Notes under the pieces: generated by a model
What the model saw: only the letters and a program-made list of their open reading frames with translations
Databases searched by the model: none
What the model was told of the DNA's origin: nothing
Translations under genes and position numbers: made by a program
NCBI GenBank assembly: GCA_964346815.1
Contig: CAYFWF010000019.1
Coordinates: forward strand, 1-64,000
Direction: 5' to 3'
Length of the DNA: 64,000 nt
Source of the DNA: CAYFWF01 sp964346815
GTDB lineage: Bacteria; Acidobacteriota; Aminicenantia; Aminicenantales; Aminicenantaceae
Part shown: piece by piece, positions 16,151-25,254 of the stretch
Layout: every line of letters begins with the position of its first letter
How positions within the stretch are numbered: position 1 is the first letter of the stretch

Positions 16151-17347
16151 TTGTTTGGATACAAAAGAGGAATCCCTGGGCTTGTATTGGTCCTTCTCTT
16201 TTTGGGCCTCTGCCTGGACTTTTGGGGTTTTTCCCAAACTCAATCCACCATAACAGTATCTGCAAGAGATTATCCCGACTACAGCCGGGTCATCATTGCT
16301 TCTTCCGATCCCCTGAGCACGAGTATAGAGAAAAGTGAGTCTTTTCTCTTCGTAAAAATCCGGGCCAGTGCTTCCTTCCGATTCCGGAGGGAGTCCTTCC
16401 AGAGCCGCTTTATCAAGTCCTTGGAATGGTCTCAAGGGAGAGGATATTATATATTGACCATCCGCACTGAAAATGAAAATTTCTTCTTCGATTCGTTCAA
16501 AGTCTCTAATCCTCCTCAGTTCATCATCGATATACATCCCAATGGAGGAGAAGAGAAAATAGAAAAATCCCCCAGAAAACCGGATAGATTGCCGGCCGAG
16601 AGGCAGGTTGAAAGGCAAGATACTGAGGCGCGGACAGAAGGAACCCGTCTATTGTCCCAGGCTCCCGAGTGCATTGTTATCGACCCCGGTCACGGCGGTT
16701 TGGAGGTCGGTGCAAAGGGGAAATTCGGTGCATTGGAGAAAGATCTCACTCTGGCGATAAGTATGAAGTTAGCTGAGATAATCAGTCAGAGACGGGCCTC
16801 TAATATTGTTCTCACCAGAGATAGGGATGTGGATGTCACTCTAGAAGACAGAGCAGCCATTGCCAACAACAACAAAGCCACCATATTCATCAGTGTGCAT
16901 GTGAACAGCTCCTATCGCAAAGGAGCTGCTGGACCGGAGACTTTTTTTCTCAGCAAGGACGCCACAGATGAAGAGGCGAGACGATTGGCGTTTCTCGAGA
17001 ACAATTCTGAAAATCTGGATAACAATATCGAATCGGACAATCAGGATGTCATCAAAATGATCCTTTGGGATATGGCACAAACTGCTTATCTCAAGCAGAG
17101 CAGTGAACTGGCCGAGAGCATTCAGAATGAGCTCAATCTTTTGTGGGGAACCACAAATAGAGGGATCAAACAGGCCCCGTTCAAAGTCTTGACTGGGGTT
17201 GCTTGTCCTGCTGTGCTCATAGAGGTTGCCTTCCTCTCGAATCCCCAAGAAGAACGAAAGCTGCTGACAGATGAATACCAGATCAAAGTGGCCGAAGCGA
17301 TCTACAAAGGAATGACGAACTTCCTCCGAGAGAACTCTCGCTTATAA
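16151..17347 (+). CDS. N-acetylmuramoyl-L-alanine amidase (Amidase_3)
   Basis: The frame is open back into tmRNA, so the real start must be later; TTG 16151, after GACAGAGAGAAA, gives a signal anchor (GIPGLVLVLLFLGLCLDFWG) at the right place. About 398 residues: an N-terminal AMIN-like beta domain (ITVSARDYPDYSRVIIASS), a charged linker, then the zinc amidase with IDPGHGG, LEKDLTLAISMKLAE, FISVHVNSS and a catalytic Glu in LIEVAFLSNP. It cleaves the stem peptide from peptidoglycan in the periplasm, usually during division. It is followed eight bases later by a GerMN protein, a partnership seen in many genomes. Confidence 0.88.
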   Translation: MFGYKRGIPGLVLVLLFLGLCLDFWGFSQTQSTITVSARDYPDYSRVIIASSDPLSTSIEKSESFLFVKIRASASFRFRRESFQSRFIKSLEWSQGRGYYILTIRTENENFFFDSFKVSNPPQFIIDIHPNGGEEKIEKSPRKPDRLPAERQVERQDTEARTEGTRLLSQAPECIVIDPGHGGLEVGAKGKFGALEKDLTLAISMKLAEIISQRRASNIVLTRDRDVDVTLEDRAAIANNNKATIFISVHVNSSYRKGAAGPETFFLSKDATDEEARRLAFLENNSENLDNNIESDNQDVIKMILWDMAQTAYLKQSSELAESIQNELNLLWGTTNRGIKQAPFKVLTGVACPAVLIEVAFLSNPQEERKLLTDEYQIKVAEAIYKGMTNFLRENSRL

Positions 17348-17355
17348 AATTTCAA

Positions 17356-17931
17356 ATGGATACAAAAAGATTAGCGATTTTGGCAGCCCTCTTCGTCGGT
17401 TTTATCGTTCTGGTAATCCTCTTTCTCAATCTTGGAAATGAAGGGAAGCCCAATCCGGCACCTGTCCTTCCATCGGATCAGATAGAAGCATCCCAAGAAC
17501 CGAGAGAACCTGTAACCATTACCTTGTTTTTTGCTTCAGAAGAAGATGGGCTTCTTCATCGCGAAGAGCGGGAGATCTTCGCAGAGTCATCTCGAGATGC
17601 ACTGGCTAAAAGAATTGTCGAAGAACTTTTCAGAGGTTCCCGTCGAGGTTATCTTTCACCAATTCCCCCGGAAACACAGCTCAGGGAGCTTTTTGTCACT
17701 GGGGAAGGAGTGCTCTATGTGGATTTTTCAAGAGACATATCGGATAAGCACCTGTCGGGTTCTTCGGCTGAGATTTCCACCATTTATTCTGTGGTGAATT
17801 CTCTTTCTTATAATTTGAAGTCGGTCAAGAAAGTGTTTATTCTGATAGATGGAGGAGAGAGAAAAACTTTGGGAGGACATATCGATTTGACTCAGGCTTT
17901 TCTGCCCCTGTATGATATGGTCGCTAATTAG
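17356..17931 (+). CDS. GerMN-domain membrane-anchored protein
   Basis: 191 residues: an N-terminal membrane anchor (LAILAALFVGFIVLVILFLN), a Pro-rich linker, and a GerMN domain from about residue 55 (VTITLFFASEEDGLLHREER, LAKRIVEELFRGSRRGYLSP, VLYVDFSRDISDKHLSGS, and the closing ERKTLGGHIDL). GerMN domains occur in sporulation protein GerM and in lipoproteins of non-sporulating bacteria, usually beside amidases, and are thought to act on or sense peptidoglycan. The eight-base gap from the amidase gene indicates one operon. Confidence 0.85.
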   Translation: MDTKRLAILAALFVGFIVLVILFLNLGNEGKPNPAPVLPSDQIEASQEPREPVTITLFFASEEDGLLHREEREIFAESSRDALAKRIVEELFRGSRRGYLSPIPPETQLRELFVTGEGVLYVDFSRDISDKHLSGSSAEISTIYSVVNSLSYNLKSVKKVFILIDGGERKTLGGHIDLTQAFLPLYDMVAN

Positions 17932-18001
17932 CCGGAATCATTCATAGGTTATCCAGGCTAAATTCTGCATTCCTGAATCCAAAGGTTAACAAATAATTTT
18001 C

Positions 18002-19327
18002 ATGAGAGAGCTGGTCAACGTCGCTATAGTCGGATTCCCAAATGTGGGGAAATCGACTCTTTTCAATCGCCTTTTAAAGAAGAAGAAATCTCTCGTCCAC
18101 TCCCTTCCAGGGATGACGAGAGATCGAGTTCCTGCTCTGTGTCGGATAGACGAGAAAGACTTTTTCCTTCTAGATACGGGAGGATTCTTTGATTCCATAG
18201 AGGATCCCTTTTCATCTCAAGTGAAGGAGAAAGCGTGGGAAGCCTCAAAAGAAGCAGACATCCTCATCTATGTGCTTGATGGAAAGAGAGGTCTGCTTCC
18301 GGGAGAGGAAGAACTCTACTTTTCTTTGAAGAAGCTCAATAAACCGCTCATTGTTGTTGTCAACAAGGTTGACTCTGTTAAGGAAGAGGAAAAGATGGGA
18401 GATTTTTATAGGCTGGGAGAGGAGAAGATCTTTCTTGTCTCTGCAGAGCATAAAAGAAATATCGGTGATTTGGAGGAATTTCTCCTCCAGATTCTCCCCG
18501 TCTCTGAGTTAAAGACAATAGAAGAAGCCCCACTCAAGATCGCCGTAGTTGGAAGAATCAATGTCGGCAAATCCTCTCTCGTCAATCGTTTAAGCGGAGA
18601 AGAGAAGCTTATCGTGAGCGAAATTCCCGGGACGACACGTGACAGCACAGATACCCTCATCCGCAGAAACAGAAAAACCTATTGTTTGATCGATACGGCC
18701 GGTATCCGCAAAATGAGTCGGACCAGAGACAAGAGGGAAAAGGCTGGAATCGTCAAGGCGAAAAAGGATATCGAGAAAGCAGATGTTATCTGTTTGATTT
18801 TGGATGCCTCGGAATTCCCCACGCGTCAAGATACCGCTATTGCTCATCAGGCTTTTGCGTCCGGAAAACCCCTCGTGATCGCTTTGAATAAATGGGATCT
18901 GGTCGAAAAAGAAACGCACTCATTCAAGGAATGTCAACGGAAAATATTCGGAAAGCTGGATTTTGTCTCCTACGCTCCCTTGGTGTCTATCTCTGCTCTC
19001 ACAGGAAAAAGGATCACAAAGATCCTGGACCTTTCCGAAGAGGTATATACCAATGCTACAAGAAGAATCCCCACCTCTCGCTTGAACAGTTTTTTGAAAT
19101 GGATGAACACAAACCATCCTCCTGTTTCGAAAAAAGGGAGAAAGCTAAAGGTGAAGTATATGGTTCAAAAAGGGATTCTGCCTCCTGCTTTTATACTGTT
19201 CAGCCGTTCGAACGCCTCTCTGAACCCTTCTTATGAAAAGTTTTTCATCAGATGTCTCAGGGAGCATTTTGGATTCCAGGGCTCCCCCCTCCGGCTTATT
19301 CTAAACAAGGGAGCCAGACATGTATAA
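18002..19327 (+). CDS. der: Ribosome-assembly GTPase Der (EngA)
   Basis: 441 residues with two tandem GTPase domains. The first has GFPNVGKSTLF, DTGG and NKVD; the second has GRINVGKSSLV (Ile where most Der proteins have Pro), DTAGIR and NKWD. A KH-like C-terminal domain ends with LRLILNKGARHV. Der helps mature the large ribosomal subunit and is essential in most bacteria. The length matches the family. No strong ribosome site is seen before ATG 18002; the gene may depend on transcription from the amidase/GerMN unit 70 bases upstream. Confidence 0.95.
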   Translation: MRELVNVAIVGFPNVGKSTLFNRLLKKKKSLVHSLPGMTRDRVPALCRIDEKDFFLLDTGGFFDSIEDPFSSQVKEKAWEASKEADILIYVLDGKRGLLPGEEELYFSLKKLNKPLIVVVNKVDSVKEEEKMGDFYRLGEEKIFLVSAEHKRNIGDLEEFLLQILPVSELKTIEEAPLKIAVVGRINVGKSSLVNRLSGEEKLIVSEIPGTTRDSTDTLIRRNRKTYCLIDTAGIRKMSRTRDKREKAGIVKAKKDIEKADVICLILDASEFPTRQDTAIAHQAFASGKPLVIALNKWDLVEKETHSFKECQRKIFGKLDFVSYAPLVSISALTGKRITKILDLSEEVYTNATRRIPTSRLNSFLKWMNTNHPPVSKKGRKLKVKYMVQKGILPPAFILFSRSNASLNPSYEKFFIRCLREHFGFQGSPLRLILNKGARHV

Positions 19328-19429
19328 ACTCTGCGGTTTCTGCCGTTATGATTCCTTCTTTATGAAAAGGACTTAGGACTTTTCTGGCTGTTCGGTTATG
19401 AAAGCCGTAGATGTCTCGTCCCAATGTCC

Positions 19430-19458
19430 TTGACTTTAGCTGAGTATTCCTTTATAAA
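19430..19458 (+). promoter_or_regulatory. Sigma-70 promoter of the TPR lipoprotein gene
   Basis: TTGACT (19430-19435), a 17-base spacer, TATAAA (19453-19458). The start codon lies 46 bases downstream behind a strong Shine-Dalgarno. Confidence 0.75.
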
Positions 19459-19504
19459 TTTAGTTTGCGGTAAGTGAAAGGACTCGATGTTTAAGGAGGT
19501 TAAG

Positions 19505-20503
19505 ATGTTCCGAAAATCAACAAAGTTCATCATGCCGATTCTCATTACAGTGGCTGTCATCTTTTTTGCATCAAGCTGCCAAAAGCTCAATTACAATTAT
19601 CTGATGGCGAATCATCACTTTTCCAAGGCGAATAATCATTTCACCGAAAATAAATACCGGATAGCGATCGATGAATATGAGATAGCATTAGAATACAACC
19701 CTGACCTCGTCGATGCCTACAGATATTTAGGAGAAAGCTATAAAAGCCTGTATAAGATTGGAGATGAGGATCCGGAAAATTTAGAGAAGGCAGAGAAAGC
19801 TCTTGAAAATTTAAATAAAGCTCTGGAAATTGAACCCCGTAACATCCAGATCGTCCATTCCCTGGGAGACATGTATGACAAATTGAGGGATTTTGAAAAT
19901 GCAGAAAAAATGTTCTTGAAAGTGCTGGAATTGGAGCCCACTAATATGGACAACTACTATGTCGTCGCAGGATTTTACAATAGATTCTCTTCTGAGAGAG
20001 AGGAACTGAAAAGCAGAGCCGAAGAGATGTATCTGAGAAGGATCGAGTTGGAGCCTGAAAACGAGAAAGGTTATGCCTATCTTGCTCAGTTCTATGACAA
20101 TATCCGGCCTGTCCCGGCTTTTGATAAAGCTAACGAGATGCATGAGAAAATTTTAGAATTGAATCCAGACGACGCCATCACTTGGTATGCTGTGGGTGTC
20201 AATCGTTTCAATAAAGCATATCGTCTCCAAAACCTTCTTTCGAGGCAGGAGAGAATTGCCCTTTCCGATGAAAGCGAAGCGGCGCTGAAAAAATCTCTTG
20301 ATATCGATCCCAATTTTCCCGACACTTATGCCTATCTAAATCTGCTTTACAGGAATGTCCATGCGAATCTTTATCCCGATAGACATGACAGATACATCCG
20401 AGAAGCGGATAGATATACGGAGAGATACACCGAGGTGAGAAAGAGACAGTTGGAGAGACTGAGGCTTGAGGAAGAGCTGAAAAAGGGACAGGAAGAGAGA
20501 TAA
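19505..20503 (+). CDS. TPR-repeat lipoprotein
   Basis: ATG 19505 is preferred to ATG 19487 because AAGGAGGT lies four bases before it and the resulting N-terminus is a lipoprotein leader (ILITVAVIFFASSC). The 332-residue protein has five to six TPR units, e.g. YRIAIDEYEIALEYNPDLVD, ENLNKALEIEPRNIQIVHSL and AEKMFLKVLELEPTNMDNYY, and a charged C-terminal coiled coil (RKRQLERLRLEEELKKGQEE). TPR lipoproteins scaffold envelope complexes. No partner is indicated by the neighbours, and it has its own promoter. Confidence 0.82.
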   Translation: MFRKSTKFIMPILITVAVIFFASSCQKLNYNYLMANHHFSKANNHFTENKYRIAIDEYEIALEYNPDLVDAYRYLGESYKSLYKIGDEDPENLEKAEKALENLNKALEIEPRNIQIVHSLGDMYDKLRDFENAEKMFLKVLELEPTNMDNYYVVAGFYNRFSSEREELKSRAEEMYLRRIELEPENEKGYAYLAQFYDNIRPVPAFDKANEMHEKILELNPDDAITWYAVGVNRFNKAYRLQNLLSRQERIALSDESEAALKKSLDIDPNFPDTYAYLNLLYRNVHANLYPDRHDRYIREADRYTERYTEVRKRQLERLRLEEELKKGQEER

Positions 20504-20824
20504 TAAAAACACATCTCTTTTTTTCACAACGGTTCCTTCCAACCAACCTGAATTTCCATTAACGCATTTGTCTGGAATTTATTATTATGTGGATTGCAGT
20601 CAGGGACATGTACCAAAAATCCAGAGGACACGTCACCGATTTCAGATATTCGGCACATATCCTGGGTTTTGCAGCAACGTGTCAGTTGAATTTTCGCTCG
20701 TTATGAATGAATCCGGAGTGCTTATAGAATCCGAGTCAGGAACCGGAAAAAGGGAGGTCGATGCCGATTTATGGTAAATCGTCTCCTGCAATAAGCTGTT
20801 CGATTCGGCAGTGAAGCAAAAGTT
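20504..20824. other. Intergenic region before the rhomboid gene
   Basis: About 320 bases. A 69-codon frame (20568-20777) has neither ribosome site nor motif. I see no RNA gene; GGACATGTACC and GGACACGT near 20605-20635 hint at a degenerate repeat. Confidence 0.3.
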
Positions 20825-21523
20825 ATGTTTATTCCTCTAAGAGACGATAATCCTACCAGACGAATTCCCTATGTGACCATTTTGTTCATTGCGCTAAATG
20901 TTTTGATCTTTGTCTATCAGCTCTTCTCTCCTCAAGGACTGCAGTTCTTCGTCTACAAGATGGGGGCCATTCCCTACGAGATAACTCATTTCAGGTCTTT
21001 GCCGTTGGTCTTTATGGAGTCAGGCGAGACTCTATCCCGTCTCTCTCCGCCACTGACCCTGATTGCCTCCATGTTCATGCATGGAGGCTTATTCCACCTG
21101 GTATTCAATATGCTTTATCTCTGGATTTTTGGGAACAATATCGAAGATTTTCTCGGTCCAGTGTGGTTCGTTCTTTTCTATCTGGCCTCTGGCTTAGGTG
21201 CATCTCTTACCCACATCCTTTTTAATCCCAATTCTCAAGTTCCCATGATCGGAGCCAGCGGAGCCATCGCAGGAATACTCGGGGCTTATCTGATTCTCTA
21301 TCCTCAAGCGCGCGTGCTGACCCTTGTTTTTTTGTTTTTCTTTATCAGGATCATCCCGATACCCGCCGCTTTTGTCCTGGGATTGTGGTTTCTGATCCAA
21401 GTGCTCAACATAGGGGTTGGGGGAGGCGTAGCCTGGTTTGCTCATATCGGAGGTTTCTTGATAGGCATTGCCCTCATTAAAATCTTCACCAGGAAAAGAA
21501 AGCCCCGGGTGTGGGTGCATTAA
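20825..21523 (+). CDS. Rhomboid-family intramembrane serine protease
   Basis: 232 residues with six membrane helices. The catalytic Ser145 lies in GASGAIAG (143-150) and the His207 partner in WFAHIGGF. The helix-2 signature HGGLFHLVFNMLYLWIFG (HxxxxHxxxN type) is present. Rhomboids cut transmembrane helices of substrate proteins in the inner membrane. The N-terminus MFIPLRDDNPTRRIP is the standard start for this bacterial subgroup. It lies upstream of the rplM promoter and is not part of the ribosomal operon. Confidence 0.92.
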   Translation: MFIPLRDDNPTRRIPYVTILFIALNVLIFVYQLFSPQGLQFFVYKMGAIPYEITHFRSLPLVFMESGETLSRLSPPLTLIASMFMHGGLFHLVFNMLYLWIFGNNIEDFLGPVWFVLFYLASGLGASLTHILFNPNSQVPMIGASGAIAGILGAYLILYPQARVLTLVFLFFFIRIIPIPAAFVLGLWFLIQVLNIGVGGGVAWFAHIGGFLIGIALIKIFTRKRKPRVWVH

Positions 21524-21540
21524 GCTCCTGGGATAAGAGG

Positions 21541-21569
21541 TTGACAACTTCCGCGCAATTTAGTATTTT
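21541..21569 (+). promoter_or_regulatory. Promoter of the rplM-rpsI-rpsB-tsf-pyrH-frr cluster
   Basis: TTGACA (21541-21546), 17 bases, TATTTT (21564-21569). The predicted leader to the rplM ATG is about 48 bases, with GAGG as ribosome site. Confidence 0.65.
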
Positions 21570-21623
21570 ATTGCATCGCTGGCACTTATACAGCATTAGA
21601 AAATAAATCTGAGGTTTCACATA

Positions 21624-22052
21624 ATGAAGACTTACGTACCCAAGAAAGATCAGATCGAGAAGAAGTGGTGGCTGGTCAATGCCGAAGGGAAAATACTGGG
21701 GCGTTTGGCCACGGAAGTTGCCACTCTTCTTAGAGGGAAGAGAAAGCCGGAATTTGTGGATTTTTTGGACAGCGGAGATTTTGTAGTTGTCATCAATGCA
21801 GAAAAGGTGAAAGTCACTGGAAAGAAAATGGAACAAAAAAAATACTATTCACATTCTGGATATCCTGGAGGCATAAGGGAGAAGTCCTACAAGGAACTTC
21901 TGGAAAATAAACCTGAAGAGATTATCAAAAAAGCCGTATGGGGAATGATTCCCAAGAACAAGCTCGGTCGAGCGGTCTATAAAAAGCTGAAGGTCTATCA
22001 AGGGCCTCACCATCCACATGAGGCACAAAAACCTGTAGAACATCGGTTTTAG
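21624..22052 (+). CDS. rplM: 50S ribosomal protein L13
   Basis: 142 residues, the normal length. The start MKTYVPKKDQIEKKWWLVNA, the core GRLATEVATLLRGKRKPEFV and the end KLKVYQGPHHPHEAQKPV are diagnostic. L13 is an early assembly protein of the large subunit. First gene of the cluster; the TAG stop overlaps the AGGAGG of rpsI, so translation is probably coupled. Confidence 0.97.
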   Translation: MKTYVPKKDQIEKKWWLVNAEGKILGRLATEVATLLRGKRKPEFVDFLDSGDFVVVINAEKVKVTGKKMEQKKYYSHSGYPGGIREKSYKELLENKPEEIIKKAVWGMIPKNKLGRAVYKKLKVYQGPHHPHEAQKPVEHRF

Positions 22053-22060
22053 GAGGAACA

Positions 22061-22465
22061 GTGAGTGTAATTCAGTATTATGGAACGGGAAAACGGAAAA
22101 CATCCGTAGCTCGGGTTTTTCTTCGACCAGGAAAAGGTGAAGTCACTCTGTTTGTCAACAAGAGGCCCCGTCCTTTTAAGGAATATTTTAGCTTGGAGAG
22201 CCACAAGCATATCATCAAGCAGCCTCTCCTTTTGACTGATACGGAAAAGAAATTTGACCTCTTCGTTCGTATCAACGGAGGAGGGATAAACAGTCAGGCA
22301 GAGGCGATTCGCTTGGGAATTGCTAGAGCCTTGATAGAGTTCAACAAGGAACTGAAACCCCCTCTCAAAAGCGCAGGTTTTCTCACGCGGGATTCAAGGA
22401 TTAAAGAGAGAAAGAAATACGGATTGCTCGGTGCTCGAAAAGCCCCGCAATATCACAAGAGATAG
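22061..22465 (+). CDS. rpsI: 30S ribosomal protein S9
   Basis: A GTG start at 22061 lies four bases after AGGAGG. The 134 residues include YYGTGKRKTSVARVFLRPGK, the RINGGGINSQAEAIRLGIAR loop and the basic tail GARKAPQYHKR, whose terminal Lys-Arg reaches the ribosomal P site. L13-S9 pairing is universal in bacteria. Confidence 0.97.
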   Translation: MSVIQYYGTGKRKTSVARVFLRPGKGEVTLFVNKRPRPFKEYFSLESHKHIIKQPLLLTDTEKKFDLFVRINGGGINSQAEAIRLGIARALIEFNKELKPPLKSAGFLTRDSRIKERKKYGLLGARKAPQYHKR

Positions 22466-22479
22466 AGGGAGGTTCACAG

Positions 22480-23292
22480 TTGGTTACAGTAACGATGAAA
22501 GAACTTTTAGAAGCAGGGGTTCATTTTGGCCATCAAACGAAAAGGTGGAATCCCAAGATGAAGGAGTTCATCTTCGGACAGAGAAATGGGATTTACATTA
22601 TCGATTTGCAAAAAACGATAAAGATTTTCAAAGAAGCTCTTGAATTCTGCAGGGAGATTGCGGCAGGAGGAAAAGACATTTTGATGGTAGGGACTAAAAA
22701 ACAGGCCCAAGACATCATCAAGGATTATGCTTTGAAGTGTGAAGCCTCTTATGTGAACCAGCGCTGGTTAGGGGGGCTGCTCACGAATTTCGATGTGATT
22801 CGGGGAAGCGTAGAAAAATTGATCGAACTGGACGAGATGCGGGAAGACGGTCGGTGGGATCTGCTGTCCAAAAAAGAGCAGTCAAAAATGGAGAAGGTTT
22901 ACAGAAAGCTCTCCAAAAACTTGGGGGGAATTAAGACCATGATGGACCTGCCAGGTGTGATATTTGTCATTGATTCAACCAAGGAGGAAATAGCGATATT
23001 AGAAGCTCAAAAATTAAATATTCCTATCGTCGCAGTTGTGGATACCAATGGGGATCCTGAAAACATAGATTATCCTATTCCTGGTAATGATGATGCGGTG
23101 AGAGCCATAGAATTGTTTGTTTCGAAGACGTCGGAGGCGATTATGGAAGGGAAGAAGGAACGAATAGAAAAAGAGCTTCAGGAAGAAAAAAAGGAAGAGG
23201 TTCCTCCGGAGGCAGATGAAATAACCCCCTTGGAGGAAGGTGCGCCTGCAGAGGAAGAAGCAGGTTCTGAAAAACCTAATGTAACGGAATAA
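22480..23292 (+). CDS. rpsB: 30S ribosomal protein S2
   Basis: A TTG start at 22480 sits seven bases after GAGGGAGG; the family's usual start follows (VTVTMKELLEAGVHFGHQTK). 270 residues, somewhat longer than E. coli S2 because of a Glu/Pro-rich acidic tail (from about residue 230, EEVPPEADEITPLEEGAPAE). The core KKQAQDIIKDYALKCEASYV and WLGGLLTNF are conserved. It lies between rpsI and tsf. The weak start codon may tune expression. Confidence 0.96.
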   Translation: MVTVTMKELLEAGVHFGHQTKRWNPKMKEFIFGQRNGIYIIDLQKTIKIFKEALEFCREIAAGGKDILMVGTKKQAQDIIKDYALKCEASYVNQRWLGGLLTNFDVIRGSVEKLIELDEMREDGRWDLLSKKEQSKMEKVYRKLSKNLGGIKTMMDLPGVIFVIDSTKEEIAILEAQKLNIPIVAVVDTNGDPENIDYPIPGNDDAVRAIELFVSKTSEAIMEGKKERIEKELQEEKKEEVPPEADEITPLEEGAPAEEEAGSEKPNVTE

Positions 23293-23309
23293 GAGGAGAG
23301 GAGGACAAG

Positions 23310-23906
23310 ATGGCGGTTTCGGCGGAATTGGTTAAGGAACTCCGTGAGCGGACAGGAATCGGCATGATGGAATGCAAGAAGGCGCTCGAGGAAAGCGATG
23401 GAGACATTGAAAAAGCCATCACGATCCTGAGAAAGAGAGGTCATGCGCGGGCAAAGGATAAGATGAGCCGGGAAGCCTCCGAAGGAGCTGTCGGATCATA
23501 CATCCATCTCAATGGGAAAATCGGAGTACTTGTCGAAGTGAACTGCGAGTCGGATTTTGTGGCAAGAAACGAGGAGTTCCAAGAATTGGTTAAAAATATC
23601 GCCATGCATATTGCGGCCTCGAGCCCTCAATATGTTTCCTCCGAGGAGATTCCTCAAGAAGTGCTGGAAGAGGAGAAAGATATAATCAGGGAGCAATTCA
23701 AGGATTCCAACAAGCCTCCTGAGATCGTCGATAAGATCGTAGAGGGGAAGTTGGGCAAGTTTTACCAGGAGGCCTGTCTTCTTGATCAGCCTTACATAAA
23801 AGATGATAAAGTGTCCGTTAAAGAACTGATAACATCTTTCATAGCCAAATTTGGAGAAAATATTCTTGTCAGACGGTTTGCCCGGTTTGAACTGGGCAAA
23901 GATTGA
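23310..23906 (+). CDS. tsf: Elongation factor Ts (short form)
   Basis: 198 residues. An N-terminal UBA-like domain (LVKELRERTGIGMMECKKAL) carries the EF-Tu-contacting TGIGMMECKKAL motif. A single core follows (GVLVEVNCESDFVARNEEFQ, then the MHIAASSP segment). The second core subdomain and coiled-coil of the 283-residue E. coli type are absent, as in Thermus-like short EF-Ts. It recycles EF-Tu-GDP. A strong GAGGAGG precedes the ATG, 17 bases after rpsB. Confidence 0.95.
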   Translation: MAVSAELVKELRERTGIGMMECKKALEESDGDIEKAITILRKRGHARAKDKMSREASEGAVGSYIHLNGKIGVLVEVNCESDFVARNEEFQELVKNIAMHIAASSPQYVSSEEIPQEVLEEEKDIIREQFKDSNKPPEIVDKIVEGKLGKFYQEACLLDQPYIKDDKVSVKELITSFIAKFGENILVRRFARFELGKD

Positions 23907-23915
23907 TGACTCAAT

Positions 23916-24635
23916 ATGCAGAATAAAGAGCCGGATTATAAGAGAATTCTACTGAAACTTTCCGGGGAATCTCTTCTCGGCAGCTTGCCCTACGGGATCG
24001 ATTTTAACACCACTAAATCCATCGCGGAAGAGATCAAAGAAGTCCATGATTTGGGCTTACAGATCGCCATCATGATCGGAGGAGGCAACATCTTCCGTGG
24101 AATCCAAGGCACAAAGGCCGGTATTGATAGGGCATCGGCTGATTACATGGGGTTGCTCGCCACAATCATGAATGGGATTGCTCTCCAGGAAGCACTGGAG
24201 AAGACCGGTATAGTCACACGTCACATATCTGCCATCGAAGTTAAAGCAGTAGCAGAGCCTTTTATAAAAAGACGAGTTATCAGGCATCTGGAGAAAGGAA
24301 GGATTGTCATTTTTACGGCTGGAATCGGGAGCCCTTTCTTCACGACCGATACGGCTGCAGCACTCAGAGCCCTGGAGATAAGAGCTGAGGTCATCCTCAA
24401 AGCCACGAAGGTGGATGGTGTCTTCACGGCGGATCCCTTGATCGATAAATCAGCGAAAAAATTTGAGACCATCAAATATCTGGACGTGATAAAAAAGGGA
24501 CTGAAAGTTATGGATGCCACGGCCATTTCTCTGTGCAAGGAAAATAAGCTTCCCATTCTAGTGTTTAACCTGAAGAAAAGAGGAAATATCAAGAAAGCAG
24601 TCTTGGGAGAGAGGGTCGGAACAAAAGTCCATTAG
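23916..24635 (+). CDS. pyrH: UMP kinase
   Basis: 239 residues with the amino-acid-kinase fold: ILLKLSGESLLGSLPYGIDF, the IMIGGGNIFRG loop, and ATKVDGVFTADPLIDKSAKK near the nucleotide site. It phosphorylates UMP to UDP in the cytosol and is typically hexameric and GTP-activated. The rpsB-tsf-pyrH-frr order is the classical one. The gap to tsf is nine bases. Confidence 0.96.
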   Translation: MQNKEPDYKRILLKLSGESLLGSLPYGIDFNTTKSIAEEIKEVHDLGLQIAIMIGGGNIFRGIQGTKAGIDRASADYMGLLATIMNGIALQEALEKTGIVTRHISAIEVKAVAEPFIKRRVIRHLEKGRIVIFTAGIGSPFFTTDTAAALRALEIRAEVILKATKVDGVFTADPLIDKSAKKFETIKYLDVIKKGLKVMDATAISLCKENKLPILVFNLKKRGNIKKAVLGERVGTKVH

Positions 24636-24686
24636 ATCCGACAGCCCGGATGATCCAGGAAAAAAAATTGTTTAAGGGGAATAAGA

Positions 24687-25244
24687 ATGGTCAAAGAAAC
24701 ACTGCGGGACGTTGAAAAGAGGATGAAAACTTCGGCGGAACATTTTCGTAAGGATCTGAGCAGGCTGAGAACTGGGAGAGCCAATCTCGGTCTTTTTGAG
24801 GACATCAAAGTAGACTACTATGGAACTCAGACTCCGATCAATCAGGTCGCAACCCTTGGCGTTCCCGATGCGACTTTGATTACTATCCAGCCATGGGATC
24901 CATCCCTGTTAGAGGATTTAGATAAGGCCATCAGAAACGCTGATCTAGGTCTCAATCCCATAAACGACGGCAAACAGTTGAAAGTACCTATTCCACCCCT
25001 GGATGAAGAAAGGCGTAAGGATCTGGCCAAGCACATAAGGAACATGCTGGAAGAGGAAAAAACGGCGCTTCGCATCATGAGGCGCGATGCAAAGGACGAG
25101 ATCGAAGAGATGGAGAAGAGCAAAGAAATCACCGAAGATGATAAGTTCTGGGGTTTTGACAAACTTCAGGAAATCACCGATGAGTATGTGAAGAAGATCG
25201 AAGAATATGCGGCTGCCAAGGAAAAAGAAATCTTAGAATTCTAG
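24687..25244 (+). CDS. frr: Ribosome recycling factor
   Basis: 185 residues, the usual length. Three-helix bundle start (MVKETLRDVEKRMKTSAEHF), the RTGRAN loop, domain 2 (DYYGTQTPINQVATLGVPDA) and the terminal helix (YVKKIEEYAAAKEKEILEF). It splits post-termination ribosomes together with EF-G. ATG 24687 follows AAGGGGAATAAGA. It ends the translation cluster and converges on the gene at 25255. Confidence 0.96.
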   Translation: MVKETLRDVEKRMKTSAEHFRKDLSRLRTGRANLGLFEDIKVDYYGTQTPINQVATLGVPDATLITIQPWDPSLLEDLDKAIRNADLGLNPINDGKQLKVPIPPLDEERRKDLAKHIRNMLEEEKTALRIMRRDAKDEIEEMEKSKEITEDDKFWGFDKLQEITDEYVKKIEEYAAAKEKEILEF

Positions 25245-25254
25245 ATAGAACAAA

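Noticed and set aside
20568..20777. 69-codon open frame before the rhomboid gene
   Set aside because: No start signal and no protein-like composition; probably random.
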